Shown: positions 1 to 14,260 of the stretch, piece by piece
Position numbering within the stretch: position 1 is the stretch's first letter
Layout: the number at the start of each line of letters is the position of its first letter
Assembly: GCA_019649035.1 (NCBI GenBank)
Contig: BMAT01011802.1
Location: 256,281-319,318, forward strand
Reading direction: 5' to 3'
Source of the DNA: Elysia marginata
Lineage: Eukaryota > Mollusca > Gastropoda > Plakobranchidae
DNA: 63,038 nucleotides
Position numbers and translations under genes: made by a program
The notes under the pieces: generated by a model
Told to the model about the DNA's origin: nothing
Seen by the model: only the letters and a program-made list of their open reading frames with translations
The model's database searches: none

Positions 1-3000
1 TTTATGGACAGGCACAGGTTCTATGTGCAGCCAATGTTTTGGGATGTTTCCATAATTATGGAATTTTTTTCAAACTTGCAAAAGCTGTTAGGCATTTCTT
101 TCAATAATGCATGAGCTTAAAAGTTTGACAAGTTCGAGTCAATTATTTTTCTCGATAGGTTTAACTCGTCTTCAGACTCTAGAGTTCTTTTTTTAAGCAA
201 TGGAGCCGCTCCCAGACCGAGCCTTGGCGGCGAGTGATGTATGAGTGTCAGGCGAGGGCTGACGGCAACTGTGTAGAAATGCTTATCTGTCACAACATTC
301 GTCTGCTCGTATAGATCATACCTGGGGACCTCTAAGCTCTAGGGCAATTCGAAGCACAGGTAAAAAGCCAAACGGAGCCTGAGTAATCAAGAAAGGGGTG
401 ACTTTGGTGATGAGAGAGAGAAGAAAGAGATGAAGATAGAGAAAGTTGAACATGCAGCTAAACACGCAGACAAGAAAAAAAAACCAGTTTGAGGGCCATA
501 GGACTACTTGCCCAAATATTTGAAGGCGTTATTCATTACAAAATTTGCTTCCCATTTTTTTCAGAAACTAGACCTATTCAAAAAAGAGTTCAAAGGAAGG
601 AGGGAATGGAGTTATGGGAGACACAGAAAGTGAGAAAACGACCATTGATGGTGCGTTTGAAAATAGAACTTGAGAGGTGTATAAAAAGCCAAGAAAAATC
701 CTTAAGGGAAATATAAGATCGAAAAATTTGAAGGAAAACCATAAATTGTTGAAACTGAACCCAATAGAATGATGCTCCCGAAATTAACGTTTATAAGAAA
801 ATTGCCAGGTTGGAGCTTCCTCACGAAAGCGCCAAGTAAGGCGCAATAATCCTGACACTGCTCTAATTGTTACAAATTCCATACGGCAAGGAGAAGAGCC
901 ACGGATGTAAATTATGACAATTGCTCGGTACAATTACTCTGACATTGCATTGCTGTTGTTTGCCAAGGGGAGACAGCTCTCACACAAGAAATTCACACGT
1001 GTAGCTGCCAACTCTACGTGGAAGTACACCACTCTTTGTCGTAGAGATGTGTTTTCCTTTCTCTACACCATTTGGCAGGATTTCGAGAGCTAATTCTAGA
1101 ACTGCCTGGGATAAATCAATGTCATCTGGTTTCGTTTGCTCACCCCGGGGATGACCTATATAACACACGACAGATAACGAATGGCCTCGTTTGAAACTCC
1201 CTCCTATTTCCATTTTAGTTAAGTTTGAGACATTTTTTAAAACATGTATCACTGCTGTCACACTTCATGGGCTAAATTACTCGCTATTGTGATCCATCGC
1301 ATGTGTAATGAATTAAGTAGTCGGTATTTTTGCATTATAAATAATAGTTTCATGCGAAAATTATCATTGTGCAGTGGAGCCGGAAACAGAAAAGTGGTTT
1401 GGAAACCGGAATATGATAAGTTAAATTTTGAACCATTGATCATCCTCAAACTCATCAGCTGTGTAATGCTATAGCTCAAAGCAAGAAGTGATCATCTCCT
1501 TCTCACTGGCTGTGGGGAGTCACTAACTGCACAAAACTGTTGAGTTTGAGAGTGTAACGACAACATGACGTCATCCCAACAATATTGAACATACATTGGC
1601 AGTAAGTTGTCGCAACGAAATACAGTAATATACAGCAAAAAAACCCTCAGATGTATACTTTAGTGCCGGTACCTTAAGCCAATTTCGTATCTGGTTTGAC
1701 ACAGTTTTTAAAAGTTTGATTCCCCCAGCAGAAAATCAGTATTATCTTAACGTTTAACCCAAGGTAAACATTTGATTCAAAAGTCAACTGAATGGTTTAG
1801 CCTTCCACCGTATCAACTTCCTGCAGGGGTTTCTTTATACTGTGCCCGACGGCAAGGTTGCTCCGTACATTGACTGGCACACATTTACGAGGGTCGCATG
1901 CGATTTTATCAGGTGTAGACGTAATGAAACTGGAACGGTCAGTCAGTTGAACCGGCAGGGTCTGAAACACGATACGACCCCAACTGACTGCGGCCCCGTA
2001 CCTTACGTAGGCACATACCTTCCGATATGGGCTTCGAAACGAGTATTCCAGCCCCCCCCCCTCCCCCAACACCTCCCACATACCAATCTCCATAGCTTTT
2101 GCCAATTTAACGGCACTAATCAAATCCATTGACTCTAAGATAAGTCACCAGGGAACTAACAAAGCTGTTTACTGATTGGTCTATCATAAACTAAGTAAAA
2201 GCCGTCCACACCATTACATGGATCTATAATGTAGATTTTTGAAAGTTCGAGGTGACCATGTTAAAAGGCGTATCAACCTCGGTAAACTTTGCCAAAAAGG
2301 TTTTATAAAAGCACGTCTACTACGGCAACTAGAGATCTATAAAAAACCGATTAACTCTCTTATTCTGTGTAAATTGAATATCGTTTTCATGAAAAAGATA
2401 CAAAAAACTATTAAGTGTAAATACATCGCTGGTTTTACTTAGTTGTACCAGATATAGGATAATTCACCCTGTAAATCCCACATCCGTTTTTTTTTTCATA
2501 ATTGTTGTATATTCTAAAAATATTAAATCTGTAGGGTCAAGGAACTACACACCAGTTCTTTCTGTCACTTTAATAGGCAAAATTAGTTGCTCTTGCTTTT
2601 ATATCACTTCCGCCTCCTCCATTAAATCACGACTCACGCAAAGTGCAATAAAAATAAGGTATGTACTACCTTTTGGCACCTTTAATATTAGACAATACAA
2701 AAAAAAAGCCGTCAGTAACTCTAAAATCAAATATAATAGTTATTGTCTAAATCTCGCTTTTAAATTAAGCCTGAAATTGCAGTGGGTGAAAAAAGCGTAC
2801 TTGTTTTTCATAGCTTTTTAGTAAAAGAATGTTCGATATCAAATTCCCTATTTGAACGAGTGTATTTTCATGCCAGCGATAAGGAAACCCGGTCTTTCCT
2901 TAATGCAAAGATAGGTCCGAACGCTCTTTACATGCAAACCCTTGCCGTAATGTATACAAGGTCTAAGTATACAGCACACGGCACTTAAGAACAGGTCGCG

Positions 3001-3575
3001 GCTAGATCTTCAAAATCATCTCTTGAACACTTTATACGTCTGAAAATGTTGAGAGGAAAGAGGAGGGAGAGAGAGGAGTGGGAGAGGAGCAGAAATGAAA
3101 TTAATGCCAAAAGCGACTGCATATCTTTGCTGCCAAGAAGGGGATAAAGGGAGCCAAGTCTGGCCCTCATGATTTAGATCTCGTCTCCGCTAACTTGACC
3201 ATTCCCTCCAATTTGGGCTGTGTTAGCAACGGGCGGTAAGGGCAGCTCCTGGAAGTCGCATGTCCGCTAAACTCAAGAGATAAACACTGGCAAGAGAGAA
3301 GCCCAGGGACAAACAAACTGGCATTGACCAATACCCTATGCCAAAGTGGATGCATTCAGATAATGAGGGGGAGGGGTGAAAGAGAGAGAAAGAGAGAGGT
3401 GACATGATGTTAAGGTGAAGACGGAATAATTATCTAAAAGAGCAGATCGATACATTTGAGATAAGTAGCCTAAGTTGAGGCACAGGTAAATACCACGAGA
3501 AGGAAAAGAAGTGAAGCTGCGCCACCACTGTACATCGGAAAGACGAAGAGAGCGGACTGCGAGTAAGGATAAATA

Positions 3576-3621
<46 letters not shown>

Positions 3622-6600
3622 AGGTTAGAGTCAAACAAGACATGGCATCAGGCCACAGGCCAGCAGTAGCGATAGCTTTCAGTTAAGGAATTCCTCCGAC
3701 TAATGCACTTCCCCCGGGGTTATCTCTACCGCCGATCAGAAGCAAGTTAGTCCTAATGGACCAAGAGATTCGGTGGGTGGCCCAGCTCGCTCGACTCTTT
3801 CAAAATTCTTGGTATTAATTTTTTTTCATATTATTGTTAATAAATATCTAACTTTCACAGTGACGTCCTGGGAGAAGGGAGGACTAAAATATGCTCCTTT
3901 GTAATGTATAGACCTCGAACAATGCGTTTTTTAGAGTTTAGCGAAAAAGCTTGAATCATCTACCTTTTTTAACAAAACTTTCGGAGAGACCATTGCTTCT
4001 CATACCCATAGTTATAATAATTATTAGTTTTGTCATTGTCTATGTTACTCATTTTCCTTACCGTATATCATATAATGTTTCTACCTTTTTTTTATTGAAG
4101 TCTTCTTTTTCCTTTTTCTCTTTCCTTCTCATTCTATCAATGTGTTAATCTATATGCATACTTTTTTCTGATTATTTCGTCCTATTTGCCTCTTATCTCC
4201 ATCCCTTTCTCTCTCAGTAATCACCTTAGGACAACATCTCAAAGACAGGAACAACGCTTACCCATGTCATAATAAGTATTACCTTCTAAAGAACATTACG
4301 TGGTGCCTGAGAACAGAATTCCGTTTCTCTCGACGTTATTATCTCACCACACATTCCCAACCATGTAATCTACACGCTATACGAAGATTATTCCAAGCTC
4401 CTGCCACTTCTACGGTTCCCGCTCAACATCTTGGCTCTTGCTAACGATGCATCATCTCATGCATTCTTCCGAGATAAAATGCTTCTCCATACATGTGAAC
4501 GTGTGTGTTTTAGAACTCGGTAACAGTCGAGGGTTGCAGCTCGTACAACAATAAAACATTGTTTTCTGAGCGGTGTCAGCTTCCAGCATACCAGGGCCTA
4601 GGACCAGGCCTGGAACAGAAGGAGGAGGAGAGACGGCGAGTGAGACTTCTCACTCATGACGGTAACACTGTCGGGCAAGACAGAAGGGAGAAACATGCTA
4701 GAGCAGGGAGACAGGGTGAAGACAGATAGTGCTGAACCAGGTTCACAAAGGTTCGAGACTATTATAATTTTTTTTATTATACATTGTAGCTAGCTAGTTC
4801 ACTCACACCCTCCTGCCAGACAGAGAGTGAGCAAAAGCAGAGCAGGGATGTGACAACTTAAGCAATAATTATTGCTCACCTTTAATTCAAATTTATCTGT
4901 CCAGAGATGACAATAATATAGACATTCATGAATAGAAGTGGGAAAATCAGCATATTGTTTGACTCGGGTTGCAACGAGAGATGGACTGAAAGACAGCAGG
5001 CATAGACAGAGAAAGACAGACAAGGAGAAAGAGAAAGAAGAGAGAGTATAGAGGGGAACTGTCCCTCATATCTACTAATATCCGATTTCAGGGTTGTTTA
5101 GAACAGCTATATGTTTTAGAGAGACCAATAGAGAAATAAAAGACGAACGCAAGTAATAACACCACATACATTAAGCAAATGGGATGTTATAATTATCTTT
5201 CTAGACTAAGATTAAATAGCTAGGCCTATTTAGTGCATATCACATTTATAATTTTTGATAATGATCACAGAGTTTTCACTAATTACTGCCTCGACCCTCA
5301 TAATGTGATAATACAGAAAACGGATTTGATTTGGTTTATCCGAAAATTGTGGAGAGAGTAAACTAACGAGTTTTGTATTCTTTACCCTTTGGTTCAGCCT
5401 TAATTCTGAAAAAAATATATTCATGATAAAGATTTTTGGAAAAAGGTCTGGGCAGAAAGATATATGGGGTGGGTGTATGTGAGGAGGGTGACCTAACCTC
5501 ATCCAGAATGATCCAGATCTGAACACTCGGCCATTCTGATTGTTTTCGCAGAGTGGATTATGAGCAGTCATGGCATAATGAAGCTCCGGCGAGGACCTGG
5601 CGCCGCACAGATTGAACAAGGCGGGGGTGCCGGAGGATCAGCGCTCGATTTTGAGCCTGCTTACTCTACAGCCAGCCTGTAACCCTCCCACTGGCTCATC
5701 GGCTTCACCTTCTGCCAAAGCTTGGCCCTGCTGTAACTACTGCTGTTGTTGTCCGAACTAAAAACCTATTTTTTTCTAAGAAACTGAAACAAAAAAAAAT
5801 AGGTGCTCACCAAAAGAAAAAAAAGGGTGGGGTGAGCTTTTCACGCCATAATGATGAATTTTTAATAAACATGAAATCGGTACCATGAACTACTCCTGTA
5901 CCATTTCTTTGAAAGTCTCACAATCTATTAACAGAAGTGGGAGATGGTAAAGACGCCTACCGTCTTCATGTGAGATAGTACTTTAACTAAAAGGAATGTA
6001 AAGAAGACCAACTAATAGGAAGCTATTCACCAAATGGTATTATCATTAATTTGTTTTTAACATCAACCGAATGGCAAATGCATTGAACGGCGAAACTTGT
6101 ACAACTCAATGTAACGGGTAACAGGTATCTAAATGTATGAAACGGATAAAGGGTATCTAAATGTGTATGGATTGTATATTATGTCTCGAAAGAACCGCTT
6201 CAGCTCTGGACCAAACTAGAATAAATATCGATCGGACATTATATCACAATTGTCAACAGATGTTGATTATTTTATATGGCTGCAGCACAAAAAAAACCAA
6301 AGCTTGTATTTTTTTACACACACATTTAAGGCAAACAGACAAAAATTAATGTTGATTAATGCTTCAAGATAAAAATTCATTACTTTGTATGAGGCTGATT
6401 AGTTTGTTCCAGAGCCTGATTGGTTGCTGCGTGGAATTTTAGTATTTTGAATCTTTCTCTATTAGAAAGGGAAAAGGGGAGAAAGATAGAGAAAGGGAGA
6501 GAGAAAGTGGAGAAAGATAGCAAAAAAGAGAAAAAGACTTTAATGCTGTGTGCCTCATACATAGTATGGCATCCTAAAAAGGCGTTCCTTTGTTTGACAT

Positions 6601-8398
6601 TAACCGAATACGTTCAATATTAGCTTGTTTAGTTTGTGCTTTTTATACGATAGTTATTATTATAAGACCCCTTTCATATCCCCTTTCCCCAATTCACAAA
6701 TGTTTTTCTTAAAGAACAACGGCCAGTATTACCCGAAATATTCTGTTTTCTTAATGTTTTAACATGATCTAGATCGAGCCCAGAAAAAGCCAGATATCTG
6801 ACCTGACAAGTCTACCGATGTACCACACACAGCAGCTCTTTAGCCTGGAGGCATGAGACTCCCAGACCTAGCTCCTTGCCTGGGAAGTTTGGGGTGGGCC
6901 TGGCCTTCCTGTACTGCTCCCCACGGCTCCCTACTTACCACGGTGATGTAATCTAATCTCATCTAGATTTGCTGGGAATTGCAGGAAATGCAAGAGGCTA
7001 AAGAGAAGTTTATGAGCATTCGGTAGAATGAGGTGCGTGTTTTTTTGCTTTGAAATAAGAACAATAAAGAAAGATTTTAGGTTGGTCGATCTTTGGTATT
7101 CTCTGTCGTAAAGCAGTTTCTCCTCAAAAGAACAAAGGTTTTTGTTGTATTAAATTTCCTTTCCTGTTTAACCAGTCTTGAAATGTAAAACAAGCCAGGA
7201 AGTAGGATGGTTAAGTTTTACAACCTTAAGTTGGGCCTAACGCGTTACCCAATGAAGTAAAAGAGTATACAAACTAGAGTACAAAGAAATAAAGTGAAGC
7301 CCATGAACTTTCAAGTAGGTTACCTTACTTGTTTTCTTTCATCCGATTGACAGGTCTTGATAATGATACCCCGATCTGCGCAGTTATTCAGTTGCTCAAC
7401 AAAGCCTTCAATATTTCACTTCGTTTCTAAGTCGTATAGCCTTTGAAAAAATGTCTTTGCATGGCTGGTTTCAGCATAGGAATCAGCAGCCAATTGAAAA
7501 ACTATCCTGATTACTTGTTTAACAAACATCTAATGCACCAATAAATGAAGTTACAAGACCTCGGTTAGAAAAATCAGATAACAACTTTTAAAAAAGTAAG
7601 CAAAGTACCCATGGAACAACCTTTGTAAAACAAAGAAGAGAAACTAGAAGCAAAAAAGTTTAAAAATGGTTCTTTCACGTAAAGCATTTTAGTGCTAGGT
7701 TAAAAAAAAAGTTTAAAAGACCTTTATGTAAAAAACGAAAAGAATGAATTGGATAGCAGTAGACAACTTAATCCCCAGAAGTTAGGATCTTTTCACTCAC
7801 TTCCCATGCGTCAGTGACACCCAAGATCCCCTCTGGCTTTACGTTAGAAATAGAATCAGACATGAAGTGAAGGGAGAATCAGGAATTTCCACATAATCTC
7901 GGTTTATTCACCCTAGAGATTTTTCTATGTGCAGCGATATCCGGTAGAAAAACACACACACACATATACACATACACTCACTGTTAAAAAAAGGATTTTT
8001 GAAGCTCAAGTATACATTAAACCATTCTTCAAAGAAAACCGTATTGACTTTGTGTACCTTTCTTCCTCTCAACTCTAACCCGTTACACATTTTTGTATGC
8101 TCTAAATGAATCGTCTGGAACATAAATCAAGGATGAACTTTGTGTGTAATGACAGCAGAAAAAAAACCTGAAAAATTACAAGAAACGTTGATTTACCTGA
8201 CATTCATCATTAAAATGTAACAAGAAAACTAAAATGACGCACTCCACCTTCATTCTTTTTTAAACAATTACAAAAACAACAATCAGGGGAAAACGAATAT
8301 GGAAAAAAGATGATGATCGTGTTGATAAATGATGTTGAAGAAAAAAAATGTTTAAAAAATCGCTCATGTACATCGTTTTCCGCTATTCCCCACTCCTA

Positions 8399-8402
<4 letters not shown>
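1..8402. other. Non-coding stretch
   Basis: No exon with credible splice sites or a recognised protein was found. Composition changes locally: purine-rich at 3.05-3.65 kb, and GC-richer unique blocks at 1.8-2.1, 5.5-5.75 and 6.78-7.0 kb that could be conserved non-coding DNA. The longest open frames (1797-2129 and 5230-5619, minus) match nothing I recognise. Confidence 0.6.
3579..3619. repeat. (AG)n microsatellite
   Basis: About 20 uninterrupted AG units inside a purine-rich stretch that also produces spurious Ser-Leu open frames. Confidence 0.95.
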
Positions 8403-8481
<79 letters not shown>

Positions 8482-8483
8482 TT
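8403..8483. repeat. (TC)n microsatellite
   Basis: TC repeat of about 80 bp with a few TTTC and TATC interruptions. Confidence 0.95.
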
Positions 8484-10390
8484 GCTGGAGAAAAGGTAAT
8501 ATCTACTGTTTACTTTGCTTAAGTGCAAAACGTTAAGTTTTCATTGGTTTAAAAAAGAAATAGAGATCGAAAACGACACTTAATGAGAATAGTTAAAGCT
8601 ATCTGTAAACATAATTTTCAATAGATAAGCTCATGACTATTTTGCAGGGGCTAAACAGTTTTCAAGGCAAAGGTTTTTGTGCTCATCTATATGTCTATAT
8701 TCACAATTATTATCTAGGCGAGCGAGGAAGTTCAACTGGCGATACTGCAACCATAGAACTGATGCTTCTTTTTTCAAATAAAGAATTCATACTGTGATAT
8801 TAGGTGTTCATAATTAGACTAGGCATGTATAATTCTACGACATTTTTTTCATAAATTCGTTTCCATCACAAGCCCCCTCCCATAAGCAAATGGTACAAGA
8901 TACACACACACAAAACACACTCCAGTCTCGATTATGGTCACATAAAAAGGACGAACGAGCGAAATCATCGACAGGAAACGAACCCTCTTTCATTTAACGA
9001 GAGGAAGAGGGTAGGCCCACATGTAAAATGGAAGCTCTAGGATTGGTGAGTATCACATCAGTCCTTTAAACAGTCAGATACGAGGTGACCATTCTAATGA
9101 AACTTGTTGACTACAGTAGCTCCTGAATAATGATTGGCCCCCTGCTTGTTGTTGATACAAAGGTTTTAACAGCTTGCCTTCTGCCTCAACCAGGAAGCTC
9201 TTTAGCTTTCAAAGCAACCTACACATGATTATGATAAACAAGTTTTCACCATCACGGCAATATGTTTACACTCCACAAGGATAGCGTTGTTTACGTTGTC
9301 ATTTCTCTAAAATCGTCAAAAAAGAAAAAGAAACAAATGGATGCAGTATACGAAAAGCTATAAATAGGGGGTGATTTTTTTTCAATGCAGATTCGCGATA
9401 AATAAGCCTAATCTTTCGTTTTTGTTTTGCTGGGTTTTTTAAAGTCTATTTCCAGGAACCGCGTATTTGAGAGTGTGTGTTATCTATAGTTATACGTTTC
9501 AGTTTGTAAACAGCTGCGTGAAAAAATCTACAGAAATTTGACAAGCATCTGTCGGCACATGCTTTATTTTATTTATACAATATTTATATAACAACGTTCA
9601 TGCGCTGGTTCTCGGGGATTATTGTAGAGAGAACAACACAGTAGTGTGTTAGTCCTGTAGGTCAAGCTTCCGGTGTCCCAAGCCGAGGGTTTAGTGAGGA
9701 GTTTCTCTTACAGAGATATTTAATGTGGACTTAGGTCTCACAATTTCCTAATATATTGCTAACATCGTCCAGCTTCTGTTAAAACAAAGAAAAAATACGT
9801 TCCTTTCTTAATATGCTGTTGAAAGTTAAGACATAGTCGGCTGAACTAACAATTTGAAAGCTTCAAAAGTCAATACAAAGATTAATAGTCTAGAGTCACA
9901 ACACTTGTCTAGAAGGTATTGTAACAATATTTCATGGGAGTGATGCCTTGTTTTTCGTTTTCTATACCTGTTTGTAGAAATTAGCGGTGAAATTTGATCC
10001 ACAACGCTTGCGCAGTTTACCATAGTCGAAGCTAAAGTAAAAAAAAAAAAAAAGAGGGATAGATGATATAATAAGCTTCTACATTATTTGAGACTGAAGA
10101 ATCCCTAAATGTCAAGAACATGAAAAGGTATAGTCGCGCGCTGTCTCATCTCTCCTTGCTAAGGCAGGCTGATGCTTGGTGTTGACAGCGGCCACGACGA
10201 CTGAAATGGACAGACAGGAGAAAGAGGCCTGTCAGTCCAGTGAACCACATCCTGAGCTGACGAAATTAATAGACCTGGACCAAGCACAGTTGGTCAAAAC
10301 AGAATTTGTTTTTTTACCAAATTGGTCAAGTCTTTTAAAGTAACTTTAATTTAATTTAAAAAATACCAGGCACATCAAGTCCAGTCTATT

Positions 10391-10510
10391 TGTTTTATCT
10401 TATCGCGATAGACTCATTGAGAGAGATGAATAAGATGACCAAATGCAGTTTATTTTATCTTGTCGCGATAGACTCATTGGGAGAGATGAGTAAAATGACA
10501 TATGGGTTAA
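10391..10510. repeat. Two-copy 60-bp tandem duplication
   Basis: The block tatcttatcgcgatagactc recurs exactly 60 bp later as tatcttgtcgcgatagactc, with most of the flanking bases also conserved. A short open frame across it (10390-10572) reads FYLIAIDSLREMNKMTKCSL then FYLVAIDSLGEMSKMT. The 20-codon repeat is a by-product of the 60-bp period, and no other sign of coding was seen. Confidence 0.8.
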
Positions 10511-12994
10511 ATAATTGTGTTGATGCAAATAATGCAAAGAGCGATCACCAAACGTCAAGGGATACAGATTAGCACTATTTACTATCTTCCTCTCATATCT
10601 GCCATGCTCGAAATTTTATTTTATACCCATTCACTCTAAAACGGTATTGGTTTTAATGTAATTCTTCAATTAAATAAAAAAGAAAAGCAATATCGAGAAT
10701 CATGTTCCTATTGACCCTTTCTTTGATTTCCTTGTTTTATTTCCCGTCATGATGAGGTAAAGCAAAGTTCGTGTCCTGACCTGGACCCCTGGACAGTGTT
10801 CCGCATCACTGAGTTCACCCTTACGCCTGGAGGGGAGAGAGATGGAGAGGGAGAGCAAAGAGAAAGAGACAGTGAAAGATTAAAAAAAAAGATGAAGAGA
10901 TAAGGAAAAACAAGGACAGGCAGATAGACAGACTGACAGAAAATTGATGATTGGTTGATATTTGCATCCTTGGGTGAGAGTGGTTGTGTTTGTCACGTCT
11001 ATATCTCTATCTACTTTTCCCTCAACGTCTATCATCATAACACTTCCATAGCCGTCTGACCGATAATTGTATTCAATTTTTCAAGTTATGTATTTTTGAC
11101 GACTGGACAACAGTTTATAAGGCTACGTGTGTCTCAATCTAAACTTTTTTTTTGTTTTAAAAAGCAGTGATAAACAGACTCTTTCGTAAATGTAAATCCG
11201 CCATATCAGACTTCCTAATTGTACTCGGTTTTTTTATAATACTTTTTTTGCAGAAATTCTTTGTGGTGGTGACGTATACGCGGCATCACACCCAAACCAC
11301 TGCCAAACAAAATATCTCTAGTCATTTTAGAGACTTATTCTACTCGACCAGACCACTATGAGTCACTAACCAAAGAGAGTTAAAACGTAATGGGAATTTC
11401 TGTTCTCTATGTTTGTGACGTTGTGTATGGCTAAAAGGTGGTGTTCTTCCGGGATTCAATGGTTGCCTTTGGTGCGATTTGGATCCTACCGGTTAAGTTG
11501 GCTAGTCGCTTAGAGAAGCAAAATAAAGGCCTCCGCCATAAAAATTCTTTAATAAGAAGCGTAATGGCGACATGGTATAAGCAACATTTCTGTCAGCGAT
11601 AAGGCGTTAGGTAGAGAAACTATTATAAGTTGAAGGCTTCGAATCATATACATGAACTTAAAACATCTGCTCTCAGTTGGACGGTAATCGTCCTTAAAAA
11701 GCATAGAAGCTATCAGAAGTTCCCACAATATTGAAGTCGTAATGAGAGAGAGAAGTTTGACTCAAATATGGCCCCCACTATTTATAAAGCTGTAATGTTA
11801 AGTTTTCAATCAACCAACTATCTATCTTACTGTAGGACAACCAGGAATATTGTTAACCATGGTGAGAATTTTTGCATTGTTACTGGCGTGGACAGCTCTC
11901 AAGAGACGCACTTTAAACCCAGTTGCTTTTATAGACGTTTGGGAGATTATCAAAACACAAAAAGCTAATTTAGATCATTGGCAGCTCATCAAGTGACAAC
12001 TCGATAAGCCTACACCTGAGGCGGTTAAAAAACCCATATCAGCGAAGAACGAGATAAAATACTCATTTTTCTAATTCCACAAATCTTAGAAAAAAATGAG
12101 ACAAACTGATTTTTTAATGCCTCCATTTCGTGACAATTACAAGTAGATCTTTAGGCCATTGATAGAGTGAAGAAAACTTGAGTCCTTCAAGCAGACGTCT
12201 TTCCCAGTTAAGCAAATCTCCGCCTGTCTTCAGCATTCACTCTTAACTATCGATGCAGTTATTTCCATAATAACAAAAAGATTTCAGACCGACGTTACTT
12301 TGATGATGGATGAAGAGCAGGTCATAAAAACAGAAGTTTATGAAACTCATACTAGCAGTGATATATAGAAAGTTTATTCCCTATTCTTACACGTTGAAAC
12401 CCCTTGTGGGAAGGCCAAATTTTACCTGCCCAAAATATTATTTACCTGTAAGAAACGCATCATACATTCTTTTAAGAAATAAACTGAGGCTCTTAAAAAT
12501 GTCAATACAGAAACGGATTGTTTATGTTTACTTATCTTTTTGTAACATTAAATAAAATATGGTAAAAATATTTAAACTGCCTGTTCAGTAATTTATTCTT
12601 TGAATTTCTCCACAGCTTCATAACAGAAAAATTTCAAACTTTGTTTCAAGACCAGGTTTTCCCAGCAATCTTGTTTTGTAGACATCAAAGAGACAATTCG
12701 ATACTTAAACAACGTAAGAAAACCCAAATTTTGAAAAGGACAAAAACTTGTATCGTATTACAGAGTCGATCAACATTGAAATGTGGAAAATGTGAAAACC
12801 CATAAATAACAATTTATGTATTCGTGCGCTACCGGCTGTGTCGCGCCAGCGGCTATAACTCGGCAGGGAAGCAATGGGGGGAAAATCATCAAATTTTTGG
12901 GATCAGTTTTATTGGGAAAGAGAGAGAGAGAGGCAGAGAGGGGGCGCAAGACATGCAGGTAACTTTAAAAACTTAAATAGATAGAGCATGTCGG

Positions 12995-12998
<4 letters not shown>

Positions 12999-13045
<47 letters not shown>

Positions 13046-13094
13046 ATAGAGAGAGAGGGAGATAGAGAGAGAGGGGGGGTATAGAGAGAGAGAT
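12999..13094. repeat. (AG)n array with GGGAGATA variants
   Basis: A pure AG run grades into gagggagatagagagagagg repeats. A shorter purine run lies at 12919-12950. Confidence 0.95.
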
Positions 13095-14070
13095 ACATAT
13101 AGGCCAAGACTAAAAGAAATCAGTCAAAAAAGAAAATTCCTCTTTACCTTATTTTCTCCTCTGATTTTTTCTTGGCTACATGCATTTCCACACACAAAAA
13201 AAAATGAAACGAGAAGTTTAAGTTGAATTTCTGCTTCATCATTAAAATTGAGCTATTTTTTTTTTTAATTTAACAGCACTGTCTTTGACCTACAGGACAA
13301 AACAAATTTAAAAAAAAGAAGTCTAGGATGTTGTTGATACTTTCAAATAACGAAAATTGTTTAGGTACCAGCTCCTACAGTCAAGTAAAGTAGTTGCAAA
13401 AACGTACCTTGGAATAATTAGATATACGAAACTTAAGGGCCACAGCATTTTCGTACTCCTAGGTATCGTATTTTTTCCGTTTCAATTTTTGTTTCTATTG
13501 CATTTGGTCCTTAAAATTTAGCGAGAAAAGCTATAGGATACCGATAGCTTTACTGTAAATCGCCAAATTTAAAGCAGTTTTTAGATTCCTTGACAGCATT
13601 TAACATTGTTGTACCTGGCATATTTCATATGACGTAATCTTTTTTTCCCATTTCGCTCTCTCTCTCTCACTCTTTTTTTTTTTTTTGCAACGCCACAATG
13701 AACTGCAATTACTCTTATGGTGATTACTAAGTAGTTCAAATTTCGAAACTGATGTATTTTTATTCAAGCATTATAGTTAAAATATCTTTCCCCCCAAAAA
13801 ATTTTAAAACACTTATGGCTGTTATAATCAAGTAGCTTGCTTGAGCTTTTAGGAACATTTGCTGTGAGCAAGGGGACTCAACAAGGAATTAGTTCTGGAC
13901 CTTCAAATTTGATCGAATAGTTTTATCTATTGTATTTAGGGTCACATTAAGTGAAATTGTCATATACATTAAATGTAAATATTCTACAACATATTTAACA
14001 ATGGGAAGTATACAAACTGCTATATGGCAATTATCGTTTTCAGGAACGTAGTGGCGACACTGTAAAGGCT

Positions 14071-14260
14071 ATGTTTGGTTAAATGGCAAGGCAATGGGCG
14101 CCAAATTTACGGCGAGGGTTGGAATCCCACTATATTCAAGAAATTTTCGGCCATCATACCCGGCAAATGTCACTGTATAAGTTAACTCAATTCTAACCCA
14201 CCGTGGACACCATGCTTCAGTTGTATTTAACAACACGATATCACATCTTATTTAAAGACG
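14071..14260 (+). mobile_element. tRNA-like (SINE-type) repeat
   Basis: Contains TGGTTAAATGG (14076-14086), resembling a Pol III A box, and GGGTTGGAATCCC around 14117-14127, resembling a B box, at tRNA-like spacing. Flanking sequence shows no cloverleaf good enough for a functional tRNA. The 3' boundary is uncertain. Confidence 0.35.

Noticed and set aside
1797-2132. Overlapping open frames of about 100 residues on both strands
   Set aside because: No domain, codon signal or splice context could be recognised; the GC-richer composition explains the lack of stops.
3336-3638. 100-residue minus-strand frame starting with Ser-Leu repeats
   Set aside because: The frame exists because of the (AG)n array; the rest has no domain or splice context.
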